This document shows, one piece after another, positions 44,801 through 53,561 of a stretch of 64,000 nucleotides of DNA. Source of the stretch: Treponema sp. (GTDB taxonomy: Bacteria; Spirochaetota; Spirochaetia; Treponematales; Breznakiellaceae); assembly GCA_031267685.1 (NCBI GenBank), contig JAIRYV010000068.1:1-64000 (forward strand), read 5' to 3'. Position 1 is the stretch's first letter. The number at the start of each line of letters is the position of its first letter. Made by a program: the position numbers and the translations under genes. The notes under the pieces were generated by a model. That model had not been told where the DNA came from. It worked only from the letters and a program-made list of their open reading frames with translations, and ran no database searches.

Positions 44801-46504
44801 CTACGGACGTCTTCGCCTATCTTCGTTTATCTTCATCACTCGCGCTAGCACCTCTGCAACAACCTGCCAATATTTCGCCGGCACAAGATCACCTACTTTA
44901 GTTTCGGCGTAAAGCGCCCGCGCCAACGGTTTGTTTTCCACAATAGGCACACCACTATCTGTTGCCAGACGGCGTATCAGAAAAGCCATCTCATCCTCGC
45001 CTTTTGCCGTAACCTGCGGAGCGCCCCGCGTCTGCTCATACTCCAGTGCCACCGCAAAGTGGGTCGGGTTTGTTATCACGACATCAGCCTTTGGCACGTT
45101 CACCGCCATGTTCTGAGTCAACAGTTCCCGCATACGGGCGCGAAGCCTACTCTTAATCAGTGGGTCGCCCTCGTACTGCTTCCGTTCTTCCTTGACCTCC
45201 TGTTTGGTCATTTTAAGGGATTGCATATATTGATAGCGCTGAAACAGGTAATCAGGAATGGATAGTGCCAACAGCAACAAGGCTGATATAAGAAGCATTT
45301 TGATCGCCAGCCACGCCACCGTGCTTATGCCAGTCCACAAACTAGCGGTTTGCAAATTTACCAATAACTCTATCTTAGAGCGAATAACAAAAAAAGCAAC
45401 TCCTCCTATTATCGCCATTTTTACAATGGATTTTAAGAGATTAAAGATACCTTCAGCTGAAAAGATACGTCCGAAGTATTTGCCGAATTTGGGCAATATA
45501 CGGTCGAACTTGGGTGTGAGCGGTTTTGTGGTAAACAAAATACCAACCTGAAGGAGGTTAGCGAATATGCCTGCAATCATGCCCACGATGATAAGAGGCA
45601 AGCCCAGCCGCACATAGTAAAAAAGCGCCATAGCGGGAACAATCGGGTCTTTAGTAGGATCAAGCTCCATAGCGCGGAGCAGGTAGAAGCGCAGCATCTC
45701 CACGCAGGTTTGCAACATGGATGGCGCCAGAAACAAGAGTGTCAGCGCGGGCAACAGCAGCACCAGTGCGGAGATCAGTTCCTGACTCTTGGCAACCCGT
45801 CCTTCTTCTTCGCGTGCCTTACGGATGCGTTCCTCAGTCGGTTCCTCAGTACGTCCCTCGTCTTCCGGGTCGGCAAACCATTGCAAGTCCATCTTCAACG
45901 GAGGACGTGGATGTACCCGAAGTTTCGTCGTGAAACACCAAGTAAGTCTATGGCTTTTTTCCGTATCCAGAGACGTACAGAAGCAGTTTCCCTGTGCTAT
46001 TGATGAATCGCTTTTTACTATTGATGAACAGCTCTGTGCTATTGATGAATAGCTTTTTACTATTGGTGAATAGCTCTGTGCTATTGGTGAATCGCTTTTT
46101 ACTATTGGTGAATAGCTCTGTGCTATTGATGAATAGCTTTTTACTATTGGTGAATAGCTCTGTGCTATTGGTGAATAGCTTTTTACTATTGGTGAATAGC
46201 TCTGTGCTATTGATGAACAGCTTTTTACTATTGGTGAATAGCTCTGTGCTATTGATGAACAGCTCTGTGCTATTGATGAACAGCTTTTTACTATTGGTGA
46301 ATAGCTCTGTGCTATTGATGAATAGCTTTTTACTATTGATGAATAGCTCTGTGCTATTGGTGAATAGCTTTTTACTATTGATGAATAGCTCTGTGCTATT
46401 GATGAATAGCTTTTTACTATTGGTGAATAGCTCTGTGCTATTGATGAATCGCTCCTCTGTGTTAGTGAGCAGCTCAGAGACCTCATGGCTGCGGGCTTTT
46501 TCAC
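44801..46504 (-). CDS. flhB: flagellar export switch protein FlhB with N-terminal repeat extension
   Basis: 567 residues if translated from GTG 46504, which overlaps the fliR stop as GTGA and has GGAGG six bases upstream. Residues ~16-171 are a heptad repeat (QSYSSIV-KSYSPIA-like) encoded by the 21-bp array. The canonical protein begins at MDLQWFADPEDEGRTEEPTE (ATG 45892, no Shine-Dalgarno). It then has four membrane segments and the cytoplasmic domain with the self-cleaving NPTH (ITNPTHFAVALEY), so export switching should work. A core-only protein from 45892 would be 363 residues. Which start is used is not proven. Confidence 0.88.
   Translation of the reverse strand: MKKPAAMRSLSCSLTQRSDSSIAQSYSPIVKSYSSIAQSYSSIVKSYSPIAQSYSSIVKSYSSIAQSYSPIVKSCSSIAQSCSSIAQSYSPIVKSCSSIAQSYSPIVKSYSPIAQSYSPIVKSYSSIAQSYSPIVKSDSPIAQSYSPIVKSYSSIAQSCSSIVKSDSSIAQGNCFCTSLDTEKSHRLTWCFTTKLRVHPRPPLKMDLQWFADPEDEGRTEEPTEERIRKAREEEGRVAKSQELISALVLLLPALTLLFLAPSMLQTCVEMLRFYLLRAMELDPTKDPIVPAMALFYYVRLGLPLIIVGMIAGIFANLLQVGILFTTKPLTPKFDRILPKFGKYFGRIFSAEGIFNLLKSIVKMAIIGGVAFFVIRSKIELLVNLQTASLWTGISTVAWLAIKMLLISALLLLALSIPDYLFQRYQYMQSLKMTKQEVKEERKQYEGDPLIKSRLRARMRELLTQNMAVNVPKADVVITNPTHFAVALEYEQTRGAPQVTAKGEDEMAFLIRRLATDSGVPIVENKPLARALYAETKVGDLVPAKYWQVVAEVLARVMKINEDRRRRP
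45991..46456. repeat. 21-bp tandem array within the 5' part of flhB, ~22 units
   Basis: Two unit types, one with CTGTGCTATTG(A/G)TGAA and one with TTTTTACTATTG(A/G)TGAA, mostly alternate so that a 42-bp super-repeat appears. Three of the six frames are open through the whole array. The sequence is unrelated to the arrays at 1, 15210 and 30825 but has the same period. Confidence 0.95.
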
Positions 46505-47298
46505 AGTGCGCCTCCGAGGTAGGCGTAGAGGTTCTCGATGTTTTTGAAGCCAGCATCAATGACGCGACTGAAGGCTTCAACCATGAATGGCAGAGATGTG
46601 TATATCAGGACAAAGGCCACGGTGATGGATATGGGGAAACCTTCGGAGAGTATGTTTACCTGCGGGGCAGCTTTGGAGATGAGGCCCGTGGTGAGCGAGG
46701 TGAGAAAAAGCGTACCGAGTATGGGCATGGAAATTATCATGGCGTCGAGAAAGAGTCCGCTCAGGCCAGTGAGGAGCATGGAGATAACATGCTCACGGCC
46801 AGCCGCAATGTCCACAATGTTAATCGTCTGAATTGAGCGCCAGAAGCCGCCAAGAAACAGTTCCTGAAAGCCGCCAACTGACACAAAGACGAGCATGGCG
46901 ACAATGTTGAGGTACTGACCGAGAAGCGGGTTTTCCGCCTGAGCCAAAGGGTCAAAGGTTTCTGACGCGCCAAAGCCCATTTGTAAGGAAAAGAACTGAC
47001 CAGCAGTGGAAAAGGCTGAGAAGATGAGGGTGAGATAAAATCCAAGAATGATGCCAATCAGCCCTTCTCCGATAATGAGATACACAAAGGTAAGGTTATA
47101 CGCTGATACGTTCCAGTTGCTTGCTAGGGCTGTGGGGAAGGCGCTATACGCGGCAAAGCCCGCGAGCGCCAGCTTTACCACCTGAGGGATCGAGTCCGAG
47201 GACATGAGTGGCGCGGTCTCGATCATGGCAAGCGCCCGTGCCGCGACAAGCAGGAACGCTGGCCATGCGCGTAGTACCTCATTGAGCATCTCTTCCAT
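46501..47298 (-). CDS. fliR: flagellar export protein FliR
   Basis: 265 residues, about six membrane segments; with FliP and FliQ it forms the export gate. LVAARALAMIETAPLMSS at the N-terminus, GEGLIGIILGFYLTLIFSAFSTAGQFFSLQMGFG and DPLAQAENPLLGQYLN are family blocks. Stop overlaps the GTG start of the extended flhB; starts three bases after fliQ. Confidence 0.94.
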   Translation of the reverse strand: MEEMLNEVLRAWPAFLLVAARALAMIETAPLMSSDSIPQVVKLALAGFAAYSAFPTALASNWNVSAYNLTFVYLIIGEGLIGIILGFYLTLIFSAFSTAGQFFSLQMGFGASETFDPLAQAENPLLGQYLNIVAMLVFVSVGGFQELFLGGFWRSIQTINIVDIAAGREHVISMLLTGLSGLFLDAMIISMPILGTLFLTSLTTGLISKAAPQVNILSEGFPISITVAFVLIYTSLPFMVEAFSRVIDAGFKNIENLYAYLGGAL

Positions 47299-47301
47299 AG
47301 A

Positions 47302-47571
47302 TTACCGCGCCATGCTTGGAATCAACTTGAAGAGCTGTATGGTATAATCCCCCAGCGACGAAAACATCCAGCCACCTAGCACGGCAAGCACGGTCAGAAT
47401 GGCGATGATCTTGGGGACAAAGGTGAGGGTCTGTTCTTGAATCGAGGTTGTTGCCTGCAAGATCGCCACAACGAGACCTACGATTAACGCGGAAAAGAGC
47501 AGGGGACTGGCAAGCAAGAGAACTTGGATGATACCGCCTCGTAACAGTGTGGTGATTTGCCCGATACTCAT
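47302..47571 (-). CDS. fliQ: flagellar export protein FliQ
   Basis: 89 residues with two membrane segments. LLASPLLFSALIVGLVVAILQATTSIQEQTLTFVPK is the FliQ/SpaQ family core. Lies between fliP and fliR. Confidence 0.94.
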   Translation of the reverse strand: MSIGQITTLLRGGIIQVLLLASPLLFSALIVGLVVAILQATTSIQEQTLTFVPKIIAILTVLAVLGGWMFSSLGDYTIQLFKLIPSMAR

Positions 47572-47580
47572 TTTACTCTC

Positions 47581-48414
47581 CTATATAAACGACTGGATGA
47601 GCTGATTCGTCAGCAGCCCCCAGCCATCAATCAGAATAAACAGGATCAGCTTGAACGGCATGGAAATCATCACCGGCGGCAGCATGATCATGCCCATTGA
47701 CATGAGCGCGCTGGCCACTACCATGTCAATCACGATAAAGGGAATGAATAACACAATCCCGATCTTGAACGCAGCGGTTAGCTCGTTAAGAATAAAGGCA
47801 GGGATAAGCACATATGTTGGCACGTCGGCCAGAGTTTCAGGCGTATCCAAGCCGCGCATGGACATAAAGAGCCGGATATTGTCCGGCTTGCCCTGCATCT
47901 GCCGGTACATAAAGACCCGTAAAGGCCCCTCAGCCTCGTGATATGCCTCTTCCACAGAAATCTGCCCGTCCGCCAGCGGCTTAAATGAGTTGTTGTAGAT
48001 GGACTCAAACGTTGGCCACATGATGAAGAGGGTCAGGAACAGGGAAATGCCCATGAGTACCTGAGCTGGCGGGACTTGCTGGAGTGAAAGCGCCCGTTTT
48101 ATGAAGTCAAGGACAATGGAAATCCGAAGGAAGCTTGTCATCAGAATGATGATACTTGGCGCAAGGGATAGAATAGTTATCAGCAGGAGCAGTTGCAGGG
48201 AAAAGGCCACCTCCTGACCTGACTCCGGGTTTCTTACGCTGAGATCGATAAAAGGCACAAGCGGTGTTTGAACTTGGGGAATACTCATCGAAGGAGTGGT
48301 GGACATGGTGGGGAATGGCGTTGTGGTCTGCACGTCTGTCTGCGCGAAACCTGAGTGCGCCGCGAACCCTAACAAAAACAACATTATGGATAGAAAAAAT
48401 AGAATATGCCGCAT
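47581..48414 (-). CDS. fliP: flagellar export protein FliP
   Basis: 277 residues: signal peptide (~1-25), then four membrane segments. FLRISIVLDFIKRALSLQQVPPAQVLMGISLFLTLFIM, LIPAFILNELTAAFKIGIVLFIPFIVIDMVVAS and MLPPVMISMPFKLILFIL are typical. Forms the export-gate ring with FliQ and FliR. Confidence 0.95.
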   Translation of the reverse strand: MRHILFFLSIMLFLLGFAAHSGFAQTDVQTTTPFPTMSTTPSMSIPQVQTPLVPFIDLSVRNPESGQEVAFSLQLLLLITILSLAPSIIILMTSFLRISIVLDFIKRALSLQQVPPAQVLMGISLFLTLFIMWPTFESIYNNSFKPLADGQISVEEAYHEAEGPLRVFMYRQMQGKPDNIRLFMSMRGLDTPETLADVPTYVLIPAFILNELTAAFKIGIVLFIPFIVIDMVVASALMSMGMIMLPPVMISMPFKLILFILIDGWGLLTNQLIQSFI

Positions 48415-48420
48415 AGTTTA

Positions 48421-49092
48421 TTAAAGCCCCTTTAAGCGTTCACGGCGCTTACGGACATTCTCCGCTTTAAGATCGCCGAACACGCTCGTTTGAGTATCTG
48501 CGCCGCGCGCCCGGCGTAGGATCGCGCCAAAATCTGCCAGCTTACCAGCTCCCGCTTCAGCGTTTTTCTGCGACTCGTCAAGCAGCATGGTGTCAATCAG
48601 TTCCTGATCGTTGATTTCCGCCAGCATGGACACGTTATTCTCAGCGGCCCCCACGAGCCAGGCTCTGGTTCCCACAGAAACTACTGCCGCCATAGAGCCG
48701 GCGCTCAGGGGAACCCTCGCTAATACCTTGAGGTACGGGTTTTTCTGCTGAGGTGGCCGCGAAAGCCGCTTGAGGAAAAACACCAATCCATAGATAGCCG
48801 CGGCAGCCAGCGCCAAAACCAGCACGATCCGTAGAAGCGCAAACCCTGACGCTGGTTCTCCGATCACCACATTGTCAGCCACCTCTTCGCCAATGAGCAA
48901 CTGGCGTTCAGCCTCCTGATTCCGCGTTGCCACTCCCTGAGCATTATCGCTTACTGGTGGAACAAGGTCTTGCGCGCTATCCTGTGGGAACGCGACAGAC
49001 GCATTGATAGTGGTAAAAAAAATAAAAAAGATAGCATACGCCAGATAAAAGTTCTTCAGTTTCTCCCCTCCCAAGTTAAAACTGCTGTGCAA
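48421..49092 (-). CDS. fliZ: FliO/FliZ-like flagellar membrane protein
   Basis: 223 residues as the longest frame (TTG 49092). A signal-like segment (KNFYLAYAIFFIFF) and one membrane segment (~100-118, LRIVLVLALAAAAIYGLVFFL) precede the FliO-type domain LKVLARVPLSAGSMAAVVSVGTRAWLVGA. FliO helps assemble the FliP ring. The only good ribosome site, GGGAGGGGAG, lies 5-6 bases before a CTG codon at 49059, which may be the true start (MKNFYL...); the TTG has none. Position between fliY and fliP fits FliO (FliZ in treponemes). Confidence 0.85.
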   Translation of the reverse strand: MHSSFNLGGEKLKNFYLAYAIFFIFFTTINASVAFPQDSAQDLVPPVSDNAQGVATRNQEAERQLLIGEEVADNVVIGEPASGFALLRIVLVLALAAAAIYGLVFFLKRLSRPPQQKNPYLKVLARVPLSAGSMAAVVSVGTRAWLVGAAENNVSMLAEINDQELIDTMLLDESQKNAEAGAGKLADFGAILRRARGADTQTSVFGDLKAENVRKRRERLKGL

Positions 49093-49130
49093 CGCTTAGT
49101 TGTTAGAAAAGAGATGTTCCCTAGCACTAA

Positions 49131-50195
49131 TCATGTCATATCTCTCACTCGTTCTTGCGGGGAAACGATTTCCGTAACCCGCACACCGAAGTTTTCATCA
49201 ATGACCACAACCTCGCCCTTGGCAATCAGTTTGTGATTAACCAAAATATCCACCGGTTCACCAGCAAGTTTATCAAGCTCAATGACCGTTCCTTCACCCA
49301 TACCAAGAATTTCCTTAATCATTTTTCTGGTACGCCCCAACTCCACAGTCATTTCCATGAACACATCCATGATAAGACTGATGTTCCCCTGTTCCTGTGC
49401 AGTTATATGAGGCGTTAAACTGGGAAATTGTACCGCTTGCACATTAGCTGATCCGGATCCATTCATTGCTCCCATTACTGGCCTTCCCCCTCCTCCACTG
49501 GTTTGAGCACCTCTTGATGGCACCTCACGGGATGCCCCGCGTGGTGGTGCGGAAGGAGCTTTTGTGCCATTGTTTAGCGCATAGGCTATCGCTTCCGATA
49601 CACTTGAACTATAAATTTCCCAAAATTGTCGTGTTTTTCCTTCCCCAAGGTCAAGTTGGTATTCGGCGCTCAAAAAGTCGCCACTGGGAAACGCGACCAA
49701 CGCCTTAGGAACCCTCGTTGCTTCCGGCGCGATTGAGGCAATGGATTGGTTATTAGTCTGCTTGGTAAGCGCGGTGATCTGAGTTCCCACAAGGTTGGAC
49801 ACCATTTCACTCACCACAGATAGGTTGCGTTCATCGAGGTCCACGTCTTCCTCGTGGGTCATAAGACCTACCACAGACTTTGCCGTGTCTTCACCCATGA
49901 CGAATATATGCTCACCCGGAAAGCCGGAGTTGAAATCAGCCTTAACCACAGCCACTGTAATGGGCAACTCACCGAGGAATGTATCGCGGTTGGTGAAGCT
50001 GACAGACGGGCTTTTAAGAGAAGCATCAGGAATTGTCAACTGAGCGAGATTAGAAGAAAGCGCAGCTACTGACCCGGCAAGAAAATCCTCAAGGGCTTTC
50101 CGGTCTCCTTCAGACCCGCCAGCCGGTTCGCTGCCTATATCGCTCCCTGCCATCAGCGCATCAAGTTCTTCTTGTGAAAGAGCGCTTTCGCTCAT
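49131..50195 (-). CDS. fliY: flagellar motor switch phosphatase-type protein FliY
   Basis: 354 residues: short N-terminal EALSQEELDALMAG-like motif as in FliM, a CheC-like domain (~30-200, FVMGEDTAKSVVGLMTHEEDVD, NLSVVSEMVSNLVGTQITAL), a Gly/Ser linker (~205-255) and a C-terminal FliN/SpoA domain (~265-350, MTVELGRTRKMIKEILGMGEGTVIELDKLAGEPVDI). Part of the C-ring switch that also may dephosphorylate CheY. Overlaps fliM by four bases. Confidence 0.93.
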   Translation of the reverse strand: MSESALSQEELDALMAGSDIGSEPAGGSEGDRKALEDFLAGSVAALSSNLAQLTIPDASLKSPSVSFTNRDTFLGELPITVAVVKADFNSGFPGEHIFVMGEDTAKSVVGLMTHEEDVDLDERNLSVVSEMVSNLVGTQITALTKQTNNQSIASIAPEATRVPKALVAFPSGDFLSAEYQLDLGEGKTRQFWEIYSSSVSEAIAYALNNGTKAPSAPPRGASREVPSRGAQTSGGGGRPVMGAMNGSGSANVQAVQFPSLTPHITAQEQGNISLIMDVFMEMTVELGRTRKMIKEILGMGEGTVIELDKLAGEPVDILVNHKLIAKGEVVVIDENFGVRVTEIVSPQERVRDMT

Positions 50196-51226
50196 ATTAC
50201 TTCCTCCCCATCAATTGTAAGTTCCTCAAAATCTTCCTGCTGAATCTCAGCAATTTTTTTCGTGATCTGCACTGCCATCTTCTTACCAAGCACACCGGGC
50301 CTGCACAAGAATTTTGGCTTGTTACCGATGTTAAGGGAATAAGGATCTCCAACACGAGTGTTATAGAGACACACCACATCTCCGGTCTGAAGCTCAAGTA
50401 CATCACGGACAGTTACATCTATCTTACCAATTTCAGCTACTACATTTACATCGACTGATGACAGCTTTTCCTTGAGGATATTTAGATTTTCAGTAGTGGT
50501 TCCCCGTCGCACCGAAGAATACCAGAACTGCGCTGAGAGCTTGCTGATGATTGGCTCAATCGTGAGATAGGGGATACAGAAGTTCATCATGCCCTCAATA
50601 TCTCCAACCTTAGTTTCCAGGGTTACCAGTACGACCATTTCGTTAGGCGGCACGATCTGCGCAAACTGCGGGTTCGTGTCGATCTGGCCTAATCGTGGAC
50701 GCAGGTCAATAACCGTGGTCCACGCCTCACGCATATTGCCCAGAATACGCACAATGATACTTTCCATAACCGATTGCTCGATGTCGGTAAGTTCATGTTG
50801 AGCCTTGTTACCTTCGCCCGTGCCGCCAAAAAGCCGGTCTATAATGGAAAACGTAACCGCAGGGTCTATCTCAAAAATAGCGTTTCCTTTGAGTGGGTCC
50901 ATGTTGATAATCGCCAGTGTGGTTGGCGTGGGAATCGAGCGGATGAACTCCTCGTAGGTGAGCTGGTCTACCGACGCCACATGGACGTGTACCATGCTTC
51001 GCAGGTTTGCTGACAACGATGTGGTGGTCAGACGCGCAAACGTTTCGTGCATAATCGAAACCGTACGAATCTGTTCTTTGGAAAATTTATCAGGCCGCTT
51101 GAAGTCGTATATCTTGATCTTGCGAGTCTCGGCTGACGGTATAAAATGTTCAGACGTAGAGCCTTCCGAGTTTATTGCGGTGAGAAGCTGGTCGATTTCA
51201 TCCTGAGAGAGAACCTCTGCCATCAT
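50192..51226 (-). CDS. fliM: flagellar motor switch protein FliM
   Basis: 344 residues. The N-terminal LSQDEIDQLLTAI segment is the CheY-P-binding region. The middle domain (IYDFKRPDKFSKEQIRTV, MDPLKGNAIFEIDPAVTFSIIDRLFGG) and the C-terminal SpoA domain are complete. Binds CheY-P and sets the direction of rotation. Upstream fliL follows by four bases. Confidence 0.95.
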   Translation of the reverse strand: MMAEVLSQDEIDQLLTAINSEGSTSEHFIPSAETRKIKIYDFKRPDKFSKEQIRTVSIMHETFARLTTTSLSANLRSMVHVHVASVDQLTYEEFIRSIPTPTTLAIINMDPLKGNAIFEIDPAVTFSIIDRLFGGTGEGNKAQHELTDIEQSVMESIIVRILGNMREAWTTVIDLRPRLGQIDTNPQFAQIVPPNEMVVLVTLETKVGDIEGMMNFCIPYLTIEPIISKLSAQFWYSSVRRGTTTENLNILKEKLSSVDVNVVAEIGKIDVTVRDVLELQTGDVVCLYNTRVGDPYSLNIGNKPKFLCRPGVLGKKMAVQITKKIAEIQQEDFEELTIDGEEVI

Positions 51227-51230
51227 GGTG

Positions 51231-51794
51231 TTACATCTCCATCACGCTTAACTGATTAAACACGATGTTTCTGGCCTTGGCAGTATCAAGGATACGGATG
51301 TTCAGCAGTTCCATAAGTTCCTGCTTGAGCTGAGGCTCCTTTTCCGGCATCAAATCTTCTGCGTACTTGGTGCTGAAATAGTTACGGATAAAGTCCCGCA
51401 GTTCAAACTGCCGTGCTGTAAACTCGGTCTGTGCCTGAGAGTCATTCAGCGTATATCCAATAGCCACATCAACTACCACCGAGTAGGGAGTCGGGTCCCG
51501 GGTGTTACACCGTACAGTTCCCACTATGGTTGAGTAGGAATACTGAGGCTTGGTTCCAACGTAGGGCGAGTTTTCAGGAATCAGCGTCTGTCCCTTAGAG
51601 TTATTACTGTTCAGCACGGTGTATGTAATTACTGATATGGTAACAACCACCACTAATGAGGCAAGCCCGATAGCAAAGAATTTTAATAGGATAGGCAGTA
51701 ACTCAATCAGACCATTTTTTTTCTTTTTAGAACCCGATGTTTCCTCTACGGGTTCATCCTCAACAGTGCTAGGGGCCGCTCGATCTTCAGACAT
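51231..51794 (-). CDS. fliL: flagellar basal-body-associated protein FliL
   Basis: 187 residues: a cytoplasmic N-terminus with SKKKKNG, one membrane segment (~30-55), and a periplasmic FliL domain (YSTIVGTVRCNTRDPTPYSVVVDVAIGY, ending in NIRILDTAKARNIVFNQLSVMEM). It surrounds the stator in spirochaetes. Lies between motB and fliM. Confidence 0.93.
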   Translation of the reverse strand: MSEDRAAPSTVEDEPVEETSGSKKKKNGLIELLPILLKFFAIGLASLVVVVTISVITYTVLNSNNSKGQTLIPENSPYVGTKPQYSYSTIVGTVRCNTRDPTPYSVVVDVAIGYTLNDSQAQTEFTARQFELRDFIRNYFSTKYAEDLMPEKEPQLKQELMELLNIRILDTAKARNIVFNQLSVMEM

Positions 51795-51825
51795 AATACA
51801 ACCTCCGTTTATATACTATAAAATA

Positions 51826-52554
51826 CTACAGATGCGCGTCATCAAGAATAATGACGTCAACCCGCCGATTATAGGCACGACCTTCGGCAGTGCTGTTATC
51901 ACCTATTGGTACAGTATCGGCAAATCCAGCCACTTGAAAACGTTTTTCTTCGATTCCAAGATCCATAAGAAAGTGCAGAACCGCTATGGCGCGGGCTGTT
52001 GAAAGTTCCCAGTTTGACGGCCATGGTCCAAAGGGGTCGGTTGCCTCCGCGTCAGTGTGTCCCTCTATCCTGAACTTCCGCCCACTAAGTTCAGGCGCAT
52101 TGAGCGTGCTAACTAGATTGAGCAGAATTTCTCTGGTTTGCTCTATGTTAAGGGTCGCGCTTGCAATATTAAAAAAAGCGTCCGACGCGAGACTGATGAT
52201 AATACCCCGCTCTTCCTGGGTTATTTTCACCTTGTTGGACTTCACTTCTAGATTGAAGATACTCGTTGCCTTGCGAAGCGCTGATCCCAAGGAACGCCCG
52301 CGATCCATCGACGGCAGGGAGTTAATCGTATTTCCCAGATCAGCGCTCTTTCCCGCAGACAGCGTGTTCCCGCCAGTCTGCCCGCCCAAGCCAGTATTGT
52401 TGAGGGCAGAGATAAAAGAAGCAATATCCCCGGAAACAGTATCACTGGCGTCAAACATCATGACAAAGAAGCAGAGCAGAAGTGTTACCATGTCCGAGTA
52501 TGTAACGATCCAGTCGCCCTTTACGCCTTCAGCTTCTTTCTTTTTCCTTGCCAT
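51826..52554 (-). CDS. motB: stator protein MotB
   Basis: 242 residues. The single membrane segment carries the proton-path Asp (VTLLLCFFVMMFDASD). The C-terminal OmpA-like domain (FRIEGHTDAEATDPFGPW, NWELSTARAIAVLHFLMD, VAGFADTVPIGDNSTAEGRAYNRRVDVIIL) binds peptidoglycan. Pairs with MotA two bases away. Confidence 0.95.
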   Translation of the reverse strand: MARKKKEAEGVKGDWIVTYSDMVTLLLCFFVMMFDASDTVSGDIASFISALNNTGLGGQTGGNTLSAGKSADLGNTINSLPSMDRGRSLGSALRKATSIFNLEVKSNKVKITQEERGIIISLASDAFFNIASATLNIEQTREILLNLVSTLNAPELSGRKFRIEGHTDAEATDPFGPWPSNWELSTARAIAVLHFLMDLGIEEKRFQVAGFADTVPIGDNSTAEGRAYNRRVDVIILDDAHL

Positions 52555-52556
52555 GG

Positions 52557-53339
52557 TTAATCCTTTGACATCTCTTTTTCAACCGAATTGCGGGTTATTG
52601 GATCAAGGTAGGTTAAGAGCTTACTGGCGAGAACACGGGTGTTTTCACCAGCCTGTATTGAGAGAATCCCCTCAATTTCCATTTCCTTAACCAGCGACTC
52701 ACTGGCATCATAGGTTTTGAGCTTGCCAGCTATGGGAATACACACAAGGTTGGCAATTATAGCACCGTACAAGGTGGTAATAAGCGCGACGGCCATGTTC
52801 GGGCCCAGAGTACTCTTGTCATCAAGGTTCAATAACATGGCGATAAGACCAATGACCGTGCCTAACATTCCGAGACCGGGCGCCACTGTTCCCCACATAT
52901 TAATGACGCCGATTTTGTCGCTGTGCCTGCTCTCTATATGCTCCAGGTCGAGTTCCAGAAGGTTGCGGATAACCGCGCCGTCAGTGCCGTCCACGACCAG
53001 GCGCATTCCTTTTTTCAAAAACTCGTCATCAAGGTCCTCCAGTTCTTCTTCCAGCGCCAACAATCCTTCACGCCGCGCCTTTTCGGAAAAAGCTAGGAGC
53101 TTGACGATGACCGCTTTCTCATTTGATGACCGAGTCTTGAACGCCAGCCCAAACGTTTTCCACATAGTAATCGCGTCGCTGAAACTGGAAAACGTTATTA
53201 CCGCCAGATAGGAACCTACCACCGTAATCAAGACCGACGGCAGATCGACATAAGTCCCAATCTGACCGCCTGACGTATAAACACCTATGATACATACAGC
53301 AATCGTGCCAACAAGCCCAACAAGTGTCGATATATTCAT
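52557..53339 (-). CDS. motA: stator protein MotA
   Basis: 260 residues with four membrane segments. GTVAPGLGMLGTVIGLIAML and LYGAIIANLVCIPIAGKL are the two inner stator helices with the conserved Pro and Gly; the cytoplasmic loop (~75-140) carries the charged residues that touch FliG. Forms the ion-driven motor with MotB. Confidence 0.95.
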   Translation of the reverse strand: MNISTLVGLVGTIAVCIIGVYTSGGQIGTYVDLPSVLITVVGSYLAVITFSSFSDAITMWKTFGLAFKTRSSNEKAVIVKLLAFSEKARREGLLALEEELEDLDDEFLKKGMRLVVDGTDGAVIRNLLELDLEHIESRHSDKIGVINMWGTVAPGLGMLGTVIGLIAMLLNLDDKSTLGPNMAVALITTLYGAIIANLVCIPIAGKLKTYDASESLVKEMEIEGILSIQAGENTRVLASKLLTYLDPITRNSVEKEMSKD

Positions 53340-53345
53340 GCCTTG

Positions 53346-53543
53346 CTACTCCTCATTCTTGAAGGCGCCAATGCGTCGGCGGTATTCAACAATACGCTCA
53401 ATGACGACCAGCGCCGGTTCCCGTACTACAAGATATTTCCCTGATAACATCAGCAGCGTCGTATCAGGTTTCGTTTCAATATACTCGATCTGATGAGGAT
53501 TGATATAGTATTCAACACCGTCAAGCCGCGTTACTTTTACCAT
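53346..53543 (-). CDS. flbD: FlbD, small flagellar protein
   Basis: 65 residues: MVKVTRLDGVEYYINPHQIEYIE and TTLLMLSGKYLVVRE are characteristic of the FlbD (swarming-motility) family. Sits between flgE and motA as in spirochaetes. Role not well defined. Confidence 0.92.
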   Translation of the reverse strand: MVKVTRLDGVEYYINPHQIEYIETKPDTTLLMLSGKYLVVREPALVVIERIVEYRRRIGAFKNEE

Positions 53544-53561
53544 TTTTTTCTAACCGTTTCC

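Noticed and set aside
45948-46836. Two more open frames across the flhB array (one on each strand), up to 280 residues
   Set aside because: They are by-products of the 21-bp period and run antisense into fliR or out of frame with flhB; neither has a family match or ribosome site.
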